A program made the position numbers and the translations under genes. A DNA stretch of 5,334 nt, taken from assembly GCA_028865845.1 (NCBI GenBank), contig JAGWJK010000388.1:1-5334 (forward strand), read 5' to 3'. Under the pieces are notes generated by a model. That model was not told the origin of the DNA. It made no database searches and saw only the letters and a program-made list of their open reading frames with translations. The DNA is from Rhizobiaceae bacterium. GTDB lineage: Bacteria; Pseudomonadota; Alphaproteobacteria; Rhizobiales; Rhizobiaceae. Shown here piece after piece: positions 1-5,334 of the stretch (its first letter is position 1; each line of letters starts with the position of its first letter).

Positions 1-861
1 CTATGGCACCGCTGATTGCCATAGCCGTTTCGCTGTCGACGCCGCCGTTGAGATAGGCGTCGTCGATACCGATTCTGAAGCCGCGGGCGCCCAGGATACC
101 GTCGAGCGCGCCGAGATAGCTGGGTGCGGGTGCGGCCAGGCTTGTCGGATCGAGCGGGTCGGGACCGGCAAAAGCATCGAACATCGCGGCCGCATCGGCA
201 GCGCTCCGGGTCATCGGGCCGATGGTGTCGAGCGACGGCGCCAGCGGAAAGACACCGTGGCGGCTTGTGCGTCCCCACGTCGGCTTGAGGCCGGTGACGC
301 CATTGGCAGCGGCAGGAAAGCGGATCGATCCCCCGGTATCGGTTCCGAGACTGCCGAAGCAGAGGCCGGCGGCAGTCGCTGCTCCAGAACCGGAAGAGGA
401 GCCGCCCGGCCAATAATCCTTGTTCCACGGATTGAGGCAACGGCCGAGGGACGGATGATGCTCGCCAAAGGCGCCTTCATGCAGATGAAGCCGGCCGAGG
501 ATGACGGCGCCGCTCATCCGCAACCGCTTCACGATCGTCGCATCCTCGTCGGCGATGAAATCCCTATAAGCGAGTGTTCCGAACGTGGATTGCACGCCCT
601 TGGTATGAAAAAGATCCTTGATGGCGATCGGCACACCATGCAGAGGCGATATCGCCCGGATTCGATCTCCTTCTTCGCGGTGTCCGCTTCCTCGAGCGCG
701 CTTTTGCCGGTGACCGACAGAAAAGCGTTCAGTGCCGGGTTCACCGCCTCGATGCGATCGAGCATGAGTTGAGTGATATCGACCGGCGAGAGATCGCGGG
801 AGGCAATCAACGCGGAAATTTCGAGTAACGACGCATAGTGGAGATGATCATTCAAGGACAA
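1..861 (-). pseudogene. Amidase-signature family enzyme, frameshifted near 646 and cut by the left window edge
   Basis: The product is an amidase-signature hydrolase (GatA/FAAH-type fold, Ser-cisSer-Lys triad) that would cleave an unidentified amide in the cytoplasm. Residues 1-72 read from a TTG at 861. The frame then slips at about 646: the conserved block PLHGVPIAIKDLF continues in another frame, as if one C (or four bases, restoring the usual RGPLHG) were missing. The new frame stays open for 215 codons to the window edge. It carries the catalytic lysine (IAIK, codon 617-619), the cis-serine glycine-rich block GGSSSGSG (near 383-406) and the nucleophile in GTDTGGSIRFPAA (codon 326-328), then GVTGLKPTWGR. 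About 287 of the usual 450-500 residues are visible. Read without correction, the first frame ends at 529 with a junk tail. There is no second lesion, so this is a recent mutation or a sequencing error. It lies 104 bases after the lyase-like gene on the same strand. Family assignment is firm; the substrate is unknown. Confidence 0.85.
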
Positions 862-869
862 TGAAGCGA

Positions 870-875
870 TCCTCT
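870..875 (-). promoter_or_regulatory. Ribosome binding site selecting a TTG start for the amidase
   Basis: On the minus strand AGAGGA lies 8 bases before the TTG at 861-859. The amidase N-terminus (MSLNDHLHYASLLEISALI) aligns with the expected start of the family, and no better ATG in this frame lies upstream. The TTG start is therefore preferred. Confidence 0.6.
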
Positions 876-965
876 TTTAGCCTGCTGCAGTTGTGCGCGG
901 TGAAGGCGGGCGGATTTTGATCACGCCGTTAGAGGTACCGCAAGGTCGGTTGAGCGGAGGAACGG

Positions 966-2075
966 TCACTTCCCGGTGGTTTTGATCCTGATCCAGTCGA
1001 GATCCAAAGTATCGGACGCGGGGATATAGTCGCGATACTGGCCGATCTTGAATTTGGTGGTTGGCGGCGTCTGCGGATCGGGGTCGTAGCCGATCTTGCC
1101 CGTGACACGCGCGATGAACCTGCCGTTCTGATGGATTTCGATGAATTCATTACCGATGCGACCGGCCTGCACACGGTAGCTCATATCAACCCATCTCCCA
1201 GCTGGTGACGACAGGATCGGGCTGCGCCCATACACGACGGTCAGTTCCGGCGTGCATGCCTTGCCGGCGCTGTCCTGCGGGCGGATGGATTGGCAATATT
1301 GCGGAACACCACTTTTCCAGGCGAGGCTCGTTCCATTCGGAAGCGGCGCCGAGGCGATCAGGCAGCGGCACATATCGTCCTGGACCGTGACGTGCAAAAT
1401 GCCGTCGTCGTACCGCTGCGCCAGGAAAGGACTGGGCGACCAGCCCTGGAATTGGTCCTTGTAGGTGCTGCTGATCGGTTCCTGTTTCCATTGGGCGGTG
1501 ATCCAGCGGATGGAATCCTCGTTGTTCAGCACCTTCTTCGGCATGCGGAAGCGGAAGGAATAGACCAGCGGGACTTCGGAGGTTCGCCAATAGGTCTTCT
1601 GCAGGCGAAGCTCCTCGCGTTGGATGCATTCGCCCTCCTGATTGGCTGCTTTCGCACGGGTCCAGGCGTCATCGGTGCAGTAGGGATCGGCTTGATCGGG
1701 AGCAGGCTGCCACGTCGGAGCCGGCGTCACGCGCGCAAAGAAGCTCATGCCGAAAAATTCCGGCTTGTTCAGGTCAAAGGCGAAGCCGTGTTTTTCCGCC
1801 AGTTCCTCCTGCGGCGGGCGGCAGGCAGGCTGGCAATTTCTCCCGCCAAGCGAGGACTCGTTGACGGTGATCCCGGCAATGCGATCCTTCCTCTCGAAAG
1901 GATCGGTCGAGAACGTCACCGGAGTATTCTTCTGGTCGATCTGACAGCTGCACCAGTGGTTTTGATCGAGCGCGGACGATCTGAAATCGTCGAACAGAAG
2001 CTCGGCGGCTGCCGCGTCGGATGCGCCGCCGGCCACGACGAAAAGAAACATGACAAGTGAATTCAAGCGCAGCAT
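966..2075 (-). CDS. Secreted cysteine-rich polysaccharide lyase-like protein (heparin lyase I-like)
   Basis: The protein has 369 residues and an N-terminal Sec signal peptide (about 1-24: arginine at 3, hydrophobic LVMFLFVVAGG, cleavage near DAAAA/E), so it is exported to the periplasm or outside. The mature part looks like the all-beta jelly-roll proteins annotated as polysaccharide lyase/heparin lyase I-like (Pfam Polysacc_lyase). An early LLFDDF strand is followed by aromatic strands such as SIRWITAQWKQ and a C-terminal FKIGQYRD (342-349) with LDLDWIRI (357-364). If so, it would cleave an acidic polysaccharide by beta-elimination; that is family inference and no catalytic residues were assigned. 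Ten cysteines occur, mostly in close pairs (WCSC at 41-44, CQPAC, MCRC), suggesting about five disulfides. Start 2075 is supported by GGGGAG 7 bases upstream. The gene is preceded by a 171-base gap after the dehydrogenase and followed by the amidase. A non-catalytic carbohydrate-binding lectin fold is the main alternative. Confidence 0.65.
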   Translation of the reverse strand: MLRLNSLVMFLFVVAGGASDAAAAELLFDDFRSSALDQNHWCSCQIDQKNTPVTFSTDPFERKDRIAGITVNESSLGGRNCQPACRPPQEELAEKHGFAFDLNKPEFFGMSFFARVTPAPTWQPAPDQADPYCTDDAWTRAKAANQEGECIQREELRLQKTYWRTSEVPLVYSFRFRMPKKVLNNEDSIRWITAQWKQEPISSTYKDQFQGWSPSPFLAQRYDDGILHVTVQDDMCRCLIASAPLPNGTSLAWKSGVPQYCQSIRPQDSAGKACTPELTVVYGRSPILSSPAGRWVDMSYRVQAGRIGNEFIEIHQNGRFIARVTGKIGYDPDPQTPPTTKFKIGQYRDYIPASDTLDLDWIRIKTTGK

Positions 2076-2246
2076 GCTCTTGCTCCCCGCAAGCAGGGAT
2101 TGCGCCCTGACGTCTGCCGATACGAAGAATCTCCCACGACGATCCTACAACGAACAAACGCCGAAACCCACTTGTCTCATGTGGGTACGGCGCCGCGCGA
2201 GCCGCGCCGATACTCGCTCTTTTCCGTAAGCACGGGCGAGCTTAGC
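2076..2246. other. Intergenic region with two short inverted repeats
   Basis: This 171-base stretch lies between the dehydrogenase stop and the lyase-like start and must hold any promoter specific to the latter, though no convincing -35/-10 pair was found. ACCCAC (2166-2171) and GTGGGT (2181-2186) form an inverted repeat that continues inward by two pairs after a mismatch. CGGCGC (2188-2193) and GCGCCG (2204-2209) form a second one just beside it. Neither is followed by a T run on the minus strand, so they are not good intrinsic terminators. Regulatory binding or transcript-end structure is possible. Confidence 0.3.
2083..2088 (-). promoter_or_regulatory. Ribosome binding site of the lyase-like gene
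   Basis: GGGGAG on the minus strand, with a 7-base spacer to the ATG at 2075-2073. It confirms that start, which also gives a complete signal peptide. Confidence 0.7.
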
Positions 2247-2948
2247 TCACGAGCCCGTTGCGTGAATGGCCGCACCGGTGACGACGCCGGCCTCGGCAGA
2301 GACGAGATAGGCAATCAGTTTGGCGATCGAACCGGCGGGAACGAAACTGTCGGGTTTGGCGTCCGGCATGGCGGCCCGGTTCTGCGGCGTGTCGATCGTT
2401 CCGGGAAGAATGCAGTTTGCCGTGATCTTGTGGGCTCGGTTTTCGAGTGCGATCGCTTCCGTCAACCGGATGACCGCTGCCTTGGATGCCGCATAGGCCG
2501 CCTGTCGGGCACCTGCCTTCAAGCCGGGCGCTGCCGCGACATGGACGATACGGCCATAGCCGGCCTTCTGCATGGCCGGCAGCACTGCCGCGCTGATCGA
2601 ATAGGCGGTACGGGCATTCAGCGCCATCAGCGAATCCCATTCCGAAAGCCCGCTTTCCCCGACCGGCCCCATGTGAAAGCCGCCGACCGTGTTGACGAGA
2701 GCGTGAATCGCGCCGAACCGTGCCTCCGCAGCGGCAATCGCGTTGCGGCACGCATCAAAATCCATGAGGTCGACGCCGGGAAGCTTCAACACCTCCGTCC
2801 CCGCCGGGAGACCGGCTGCGAGCGTGTCGAGCGTTGCGGCGTTTCGTTCCAGACAGACCAGCCGCACGCCTCGCGCCGCCAACTCCTTGACAACGGCGCT
2901 GCCAAGATTGCCGGCGGCTCCAGTAATGACCACGACGTCGGACTGCAT
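2247..2948 (-). CDS. Short-chain dehydrogenase/reductase (SDR) lacking the catalytic serine
   Basis: This is a cytoplasmic NAD(P)-dependent oxidoreductase of the classical SDR fold, 233 residues from the chosen start. The Rossmann motif is ITGAAGNLG (8-16, TGxxGxLG). LVNTVGG (84-90) replaces the usual NNAG. Asn111, Tyr152 and Lys156 (YAASK) of the active site are present. Thirteen residues before Tyr152, where classical SDRs have Ser, there is Ala139 in VHVAAAPG. Dihydropteridine reductase-type SDRs also have Ala there, and NCILPGTIDTPQNRAAMPDA (178-197) resembles bacterial relatives of that group, so this may be subfamily-typical rather than damage. Start 2948 is preferred over the in-frame ATG at 2963 because codons 2-3 of the longer form (AAGGAG, 2960-2955) are an ideal ribosome site 6 bases before 2948, and nothing like one precedes 2963. 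The gene is divergent from the LacI regulator and could be its target. The substrate is unknown. Confidence 0.93.
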   Translation of the reverse strand: MQSDVVVITGAAGNLGSAVVKELAARGVRLVCLERNAATLDTLAAGLPAGTEVLKLPGVDLMDFDACRNAIAAAEARFGAIHALVNTVGGFHMGPVGESGLSEWDSLMALNARTAYSISAAVLPAMQKAGYGRIVHVAAAPGLKAGARQAAYAASKAAVIRLTEAIALENRAHKITANCILPGTIDTPQNRAAMPDAKPDSFVPAGSIAKLIAYLVSAEAGVVTGAAIHATGS

Positions 2949-2954
2949 TTCGAT

Positions 2955-2960
2955 CTCCTT
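2955..2960 (-). promoter_or_regulatory. Ribosome binding site that sets the SDR start at 2948
   Basis: AAGGAG on the minus strand, 6 bases before the ATG at 2948-2946. The upstream in-frame ATG at 2963 lies immediately before it and has no such site of its own, so the five extra residues MKEIE are probably not translated. Confidence 0.8.
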
Positions 2961-3125
2961 CATGCGTTGCGAGCCGTTCGGCTTTCCCGAAGGCCGTCAT
3001 CAGATCAGGGATGGATTTTGCCGGATCGATGCTGCCAGCAGTCGATGCTTCTGGCAACGGGTCGCGGCTGCAGCCATCAATTTCCGCGACGCGGCATTCT
3101 TTCGTTTCGGGCAATATTTTTCTCA

Positions 3126-3139
3126 TGAAACCGCTTTAC
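3126..3139. promoter_or_regulatory. Operator-like site A for the LacI-family regulator
   Basis: TGAAACCGCTTTAC matches 11 of 14 positions of the ideal palindrome TGAAACCGGTTTCA, with a perfect left half. It lies 47 bases before the regulator's start codon and immediately abuts site B. The centre-to-centre distance is 13 bases, a little over one helical turn. It covers the best -35 candidate (3134-3139). Recognition by the adjacent regulator is inferred. Confidence 0.55.
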
Positions 3140-3163
3140 TAAACCGGTTTCACGGTCTAGCCT
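3134..3163 (+). promoter_or_regulatory. Possible weak promoter of the regulator-transporter operon
   Basis: CTTTAC (3134-3139) resembles the rhizobial -35 CTTGAC. About 17 bases later CTAGCCT (3157-3163) is a poor -10. A transcript would start near 3170, just ahead of the ribosome site at 3174. Both operator-like sites overlap this stretch, which would fit repression. The -10 match is weak, so this is tentative. Confidence 0.3.
3139..3152. promoter_or_regulatory. Operator-like site B (AAACCGGTTT palindrome)
   Basis: CTAAACCGGTTTCA contains the perfect 10-base palindrome AAACCGGTTT (3141-3150) and matches 12 of 14 positions of TGAAACCGGTTTCA. The central CG step is the hallmark of LacI-family operators, where the hinge-helix leucine inserts. 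The neighbouring regulator has that leucine (Leu54). Position, about 40 bases before the regulator gene in a divergent region, fits autorepression. Confidence 0.65.
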
Positions 3164-3185
3164 GCTCGATAATAGGGGAATTTGA

Positions 3186-4187
3186 ATGAGCAATATCCAC
3201 GACGTTGCCGTTGCAGCGCGCGTGTCGGCGACGACTGTCTCGCGCTATCTCAACAACCGGATCGAGCTTCCCGCCGAGACGGCGTCGCGGATCGATGCGG
3301 CCATCAAGGCGCTCGACTACCGACCGAACGCGCTGGCGAAGCGCTTGAGCCTCGGCCGTTCGGAGGCAATTGGTCTCGTGACTTCGGAAATAGCCAATCC
3401 GTTCTTCGCCGAGCTCGCCGCTGCCGTGGAAGCCGAGGCGACTTTGCGGGGATACGATGTCTTCATGATCAGCACCGGCGGGAAGAGGGAGCGGGAAGTC
3501 GCGACCTTGCGCCGGCTGAAGGATCGGCAGGTTGATGGGCTGATCATCATGACCAACGAGCCTGACGACGGTACGCTCGCCGCCGCGCTCAGCCCCTACC
3601 GCAACGTGGTGCTGATCGATGAAGATATTCCGGGCGTCGAGGTGCCGAAGATTTTCGTCGAGAACAGGGACGGCGCTCTCTGCGCTACTCGACATCTGAT
3701 CGAGAAAGGCCATCGCGCGATTGCCCATATCGGCGGCCCGGCGACGCTGATGAGCGCCATGGAGCGCTTGGACGGTTTTCACGCCGGTATGGGGGAGAGG
3801 GGGCTCGCCATCCCGTCGGAATATCTCCGTCAAGGCGACTATTCCCCCGAATTTGGCTTCCAGGCGATGAGCGAGCTTCTCTCCCTGAAGGAGCGGCCGA
3901 CCGCAGTCTTCGCCGGCAGCGATTATATCGCCATCGGCGCCATTCAGGCGATCAGGGCAAAGGGACTTTCCGCGCCGGCGGATGTTTCGATCGTCGGTTT
4001 CGACGACATGCCGTTTGCCGATTTTCTGGCGCCTGCATTGACGACCATTCGCCAGCCCACGCCGGATCTCGGCCGGGAAGGGTTTCGCGCGCTGCTTTCC
4101 CTCATCGAGGGAGACACATCCATCGGGGTGAAAAGGCTGCCGGTGACGCTCGTCGAGCGCCAGTCGGTCGCCCCGCCACGATGCTGA
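3186..4187 (+). CDS. LacI-family transcriptional regulator
   Basis: A 333-residue DNA-binding repressor (or occasionally activator) of normal family length, probably controlling the following ABC importer. The N-terminal helix-turn-helix is at 3-24 (NIHDVAVAARVSATTVSRYL), with recognition-helix residues Ala15-Thr16 where LacI has Tyr-Gln. The hinge helix is PNALAKRLSLGRS (47-59), with Leu54 as the likely operator-intercalating residue. From about residue 60 there is a periplasmic-binding-protein-like effector domain: IGLVTSEIANPFFAEL (62-77), VLIDEDIP, RHLIEKGHRAIAHIGGP, and near the C-terminus VSIVGFDDMPFADFLAPALTTI. GGGGAA at 3175-3180 lies 5 bases before the ATG. Two operator-like palindromes lie 34-60 bases upstream, suggesting autoregulation. 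The effector is unknown, probably the imported substrate or a breakdown product. The stop is 40 bases before the binding-protein start, consistent with one operon. Confidence 0.97.
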   Translation: MSNIHDVAVAARVSATTVSRYLNNRIELPAETASRIDAAIKALDYRPNALAKRLSLGRSEAIGLVTSEIANPFFAELAAAVEAEATLRGYDVFMISTGGKREREVATLRRLKDRQVDGLIIMTNEPDDGTLAAALSPYRNVVLIDEDIPGVEVPKIFVENRDGALCATRHLIEKGHRAIAHIGGPATLMSAMERLDGFHAGMGERGLAIPSEYLRQGDYSPEFGFQAMSELLSLKERPTAVFAGSDYIAIGAIQAIRAKGLSAPADVSIVGFDDMPFADFLAPALTTIRQPTPDLGREGFRALLSLIEGDTSIGVKRLPVTLVERQSVAPPRC

Positions 4188-4212
4188 GACGATGAGAATT
4201 CAATATCAAAAA

Positions 4213-4219
4213 AAGGGGA
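4213..4219 (+). promoter_or_regulatory. Ribosome binding site that sets the BMP protein start at 4228
   Basis: AAGGGGA follows a run of A and lies 8 bases before the ATG at 4228. An in-frame ATG at 4192 would place this site inside the gene and add twelve polar residues ahead of the signal peptide, so 4228 is preferred. Confidence 0.75.
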
Positions 4220-4227
4220 ATTCAATC

Positions 4228-5238
4228 ATGACCATGCTCAGAACACTTCTTCACACCGCCTCGCTCGGCTTCTTCGGACTTGCCCTTGCCACCAGCTCCA
4301 CGATGGCGGCCGATAAATTCAGCGCCGTCTATGTCATGAGCGACAATCTCGGCGACATGGGCTTCAACGACAACGCCGCCACCGGTTTTTCGCGGGCACA
4401 AAAGGAAGGCGTCAAGACGCGCCTGCTGCAGGCCTCGCCCACCGATCCTCAGCTTTGGCGTCAGAACCTCGAAGCCGTTTCGAATTCGGGCGATTGGAGC
4501 GTCATCTTCACCGGCCCGAACATGCATGACAATCTGGCTGCGGTCGCGCCGCAGCATCCCGACCAGAAATACGTCTTCTTTGACGACCAGCTCGCCGCGC
4601 CGAATGTTCTCTCGGTAAAATACGCGCAGAATGAAGGCTCCTACCTCGCAGGTGTCCTCGCCGCAACGGCGGCGACCGACAAGCAGGACTTTCCGCTGAC
4701 GTCGGGCGATCCGAAGATCGCGGTCGTTGCCGGCATGGACTTGCCTGTCATTCAGGACTTCATCCTCGGCTTCAAGCAGGGTGCCAAGACCGTCGTTCCT
4801 GATATCGACGTCCAGGTGATCTTCATCGGCAATTTCAACGATGCGCAGAAAGCCTATGACCTCACCAAGACCGCCATCGAGAACGGCGCCAACGTCGTCT
4901 ATAATGTGGCGGGTCCCGCCGGTCTCGGCATTCTCAAGGGCGCTGCCGACGCCAACAAATATGCGATTGGCGTCGATTCCAATCAGAACGGCCTGCATCC
5001 GAAGAACGTGCTCGCCTCGATGCTGAAGAACACCGGCAATTCGATCTACGATTCCATCAAGGAGATCCAGGCCGGCAAGGCCAAGTTCGGCACGCTGGAA
5101 ATCTACGGTCTCGCCAATGACGGTGTCGGCCTCGTCTATAACGACGACATCGTGCCGGCGACGGTCAAGACCAAGGTCGACGAGGCCAAGGCCAAGGTCG
5201 TGAGCGGTGCGATCAAGGTCGATACCGCGTTCAAGTGA
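4228..5238 (+). CDS. BMP/PnrA-family ABC transporter substrate-binding protein
   Basis: This is the periplasmic solute receptor of a BMP-family ABC importer (Pfam Bmp; PnrA/Med type), 336 residues from the chosen start. A Sec signal peptide covers about 1-27 (LRTLLHTASLGFFGLALA, cleavage near TMA/A). There is no lipobox cysteine, and the whole protein has no cysteine, so it should be soluble in the periplasm rather than a lipoprotein as in Gram-positives and spirochaetes. Family motifs are SDNLGDMGFND (38-48), NEGSYLAGVLA, VYNVAGPAGLGIL (about 225-237), YAIGVDSNQNG (245-255) and the C-terminal EIYGLANDGVGLVYND. Characterised relatives bind purine nucleosides; the ligand here cannot be read from sequence. 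It is second in the operon after the LacI regulator. A stem-loop follows the stop, ahead of the probable ATPase gene, an arrangement usual where the binding protein is needed in excess. Confidence 0.96.
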   Translation: MTMLRTLLHTASLGFFGLALATSSTMAADKFSAVYVMSDNLGDMGFNDNAATGFSRAQKEGVKTRLLQASPTDPQLWRQNLEAVSNSGDWSVIFTGPNMHDNLAAVAPQHPDQKYVFFDDQLAAPNVLSVKYAQNEGSYLAGVLAATAATDKQDFPLTSGDPKIAVVAGMDLPVIQDFILGFKQGAKTVVPDIDVQVIFIGNFNDAQKAYDLTKTAIENGANVVYNVAGPAGLGILKGAADANKYAIGVDSNQNGLHPKNVLASMLKNTGNSIYDSIKEIQAGKAKFGTLEIYGLANDGVGLVYNDDIVPATVKTKVDEAKAKVVSGAIKVDTAFK

Positions 5239-5253
5239 CGGCTGGAAACCGCG

Positions 5254-5276
5254 TGGGGCACGGGTTTCGTGCCCCA
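5254..5276 (+). terminator. Intercistronic stem-loop after the binding-protein gene (partial terminator or mRNA stabiliser)
   Basis: The arms TGGGGCACG (5254-5262) and CGTGCCCCA (5268-5276) pair perfectly over 9 bases around the loop GGTTT. Only TTTC follows, so it lacks the long T run of an efficient intrinsic terminator. It begins 15 bases after the stop of the BMP gene and ends 28 bases before the next start. This is the typical place for a hairpin that protects the upstream message or lets only part of the transcription through, giving more binding protein than membrane components. Confidence 0.65.
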
Positions 5277-5304
5277 TTTCCATCCCTCATACGGACGCGA
5301 GACA

Positions 5305-5334
5305 ATGAGCGAACAGGACGTATTGCTGCGGCTC
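5305..5334 (+). CDS. Probable ABC transporter ATP-binding protein, N-terminal fragment cut by the window edge
   Basis: Only ten codons are visible (MSEQDVLLRL). The short polar start followed by a beta-strand-like VLLRL resembles ABC ATPase N-termini, which usually continue into a strand, a conserved aromatic A-loop and then the Walker A motif, none of which is in the window. The main reason for the call is context: BMP-family operons normally place the duplicated sugar-type ATPase and two permeases after the binding protein. The upstream ribosome site is weak (GAG at 5299-5301, close to the ATG), which would agree with lower expression than the binding protein. The true start could differ. 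Confidence 0.6.
   Translation, partial: MSEQDVLLRL

Noticed and set aside
638..655. Programmed ribosomal frameshift in the amidase
   Set aside because: No slippery heptamer or following strong hairpin is seen at the junction, and the family is not known for recoding. A deletion or read error is simpler.
1290..2060. Plus-strand open frame of 256 codons opposite the lyase-like gene
   Set aside because: It is a shadow of the minus-strand gene, with no ribosome site and no recognisable domain.
2213..2240. CTCGC/GCGAG and CCGT/ACGG inverted repeats after the SDR stop as an intrinsic terminator
   Set aside because: The stems are short or interrupted and no T run follows on the minus strand.
2949..2963. 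Longer SDR start at 2963 (MKEIEM...)
   Set aside because: The first codons form the AAGGAG ribosome site for the ATG at 2948, and no site precedes 2963.
2100..3128. Plus-strand open frame of 342 codons across the dehydrogenase gene
   Set aside because: It is antisense to a well-supported SDR, has an Arg/Cys/His-rich composition with no motifs, and spans intergenic sequence at both ends.
3168..3173. GATAAT as a -10 element for the LacI gene
   Set aside because: Although 5 of 6 match TATAAT, transcription would start inside or after the ribosome binding site, and no -35 lies 17 bases upstream.
3150..3833. Minus-strand open frame of 227 codons opposite the LacI gene
   Set aside because: It is antisense to an unambiguous LacI-family protein and has low-complexity Arg/His/Asp composition.
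4192..4227. Longer BMP start at 4192
   Set aside because: It would place AAGGGGA inside the gene and put a charged, glutamine-rich stretch ahead of the signal peptide. ATG 4228 has ideal spacing.
4222..5283. Long open frame on the minus strand (353 codons) opposite the BMP gene
   Set aside because: It mirrors the plus-strand gene, which has clear family motifs and a ribosome site. The antisense product is rich in Arg/Gly/Asp without recognisable domains, as expected from GC-biased third positions.

Overview
The window looks like a chromosome or replicon segment from an alphaproteobacterium of the Rhizobiaceae type (Rhizobium, Agrobacterium or Sinorhizobium). This is judged from high GC by eye, strong GC bias at third codon positions, and the style of the LacI, BMP and amidase proteins. 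No RNA genes, insertion sequences, CRISPR arrays, attachment sites or origins were seen. Coding density is high and the longest gene-free stretch is about 237 bases.

Left part, minus strand (1-2948). Three genes read leftwards. The first is a short-chain dehydrogenase/reductase (2948 to 2247), of a type in which the usual catalytic serine is alanine. The second is a secreted, cysteine-rich protein resembling the heparin-lyase-I-like polysaccharide lyases (2075 to 966). The third is an amidase-signature enzyme (861 to the window edge), whose reading frame is broken once near position 646 although all downstream family motifs are intact. Gaps of 171 and 104 bases separate these genes, so a single operon is possible but not shown.

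Right part, plus strand (3186-5334). A LacI-family regulator (3186-4187) is followed after 40 bases by a periplasmic BMP/PnrA-type solute-binding protein (4228-5238). Then come a strong stem-loop (5254-5276) and the first ten codons of what is probably the transporter's ATPase (5305 onward). This is the normal start of a BMP-family ABC importer operon, with its own local regulator as first gene. The stem-loop between binding protein and ATPase fits the usual scheme of making much more binding protein than membrane components.

Control. The 237-base divergent region between the dehydrogenase and the regulator holds two overlapping operator-like palindromes (3126-3152) with the central CG step that LacI-family proteins recognise. 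The regulator probably represses its own operon and may also act on the divergent dehydrogenase. The imported substrate is unknown. BMP proteins classically bind nucleosides, but members for other small molecules exist. A dehydrogenase and an amidase nearby would fit a catabolic locus for a small, possibly nitrogen-containing compound, which is inference only.

Nothing in the window amounts to a clearly new type of system. The points most worth a second look are the tandem operators, the serine-less dehydrogenase, the frameshifted amidase, the cysteine-rich lyase-like protein and the intercistronic hairpin.
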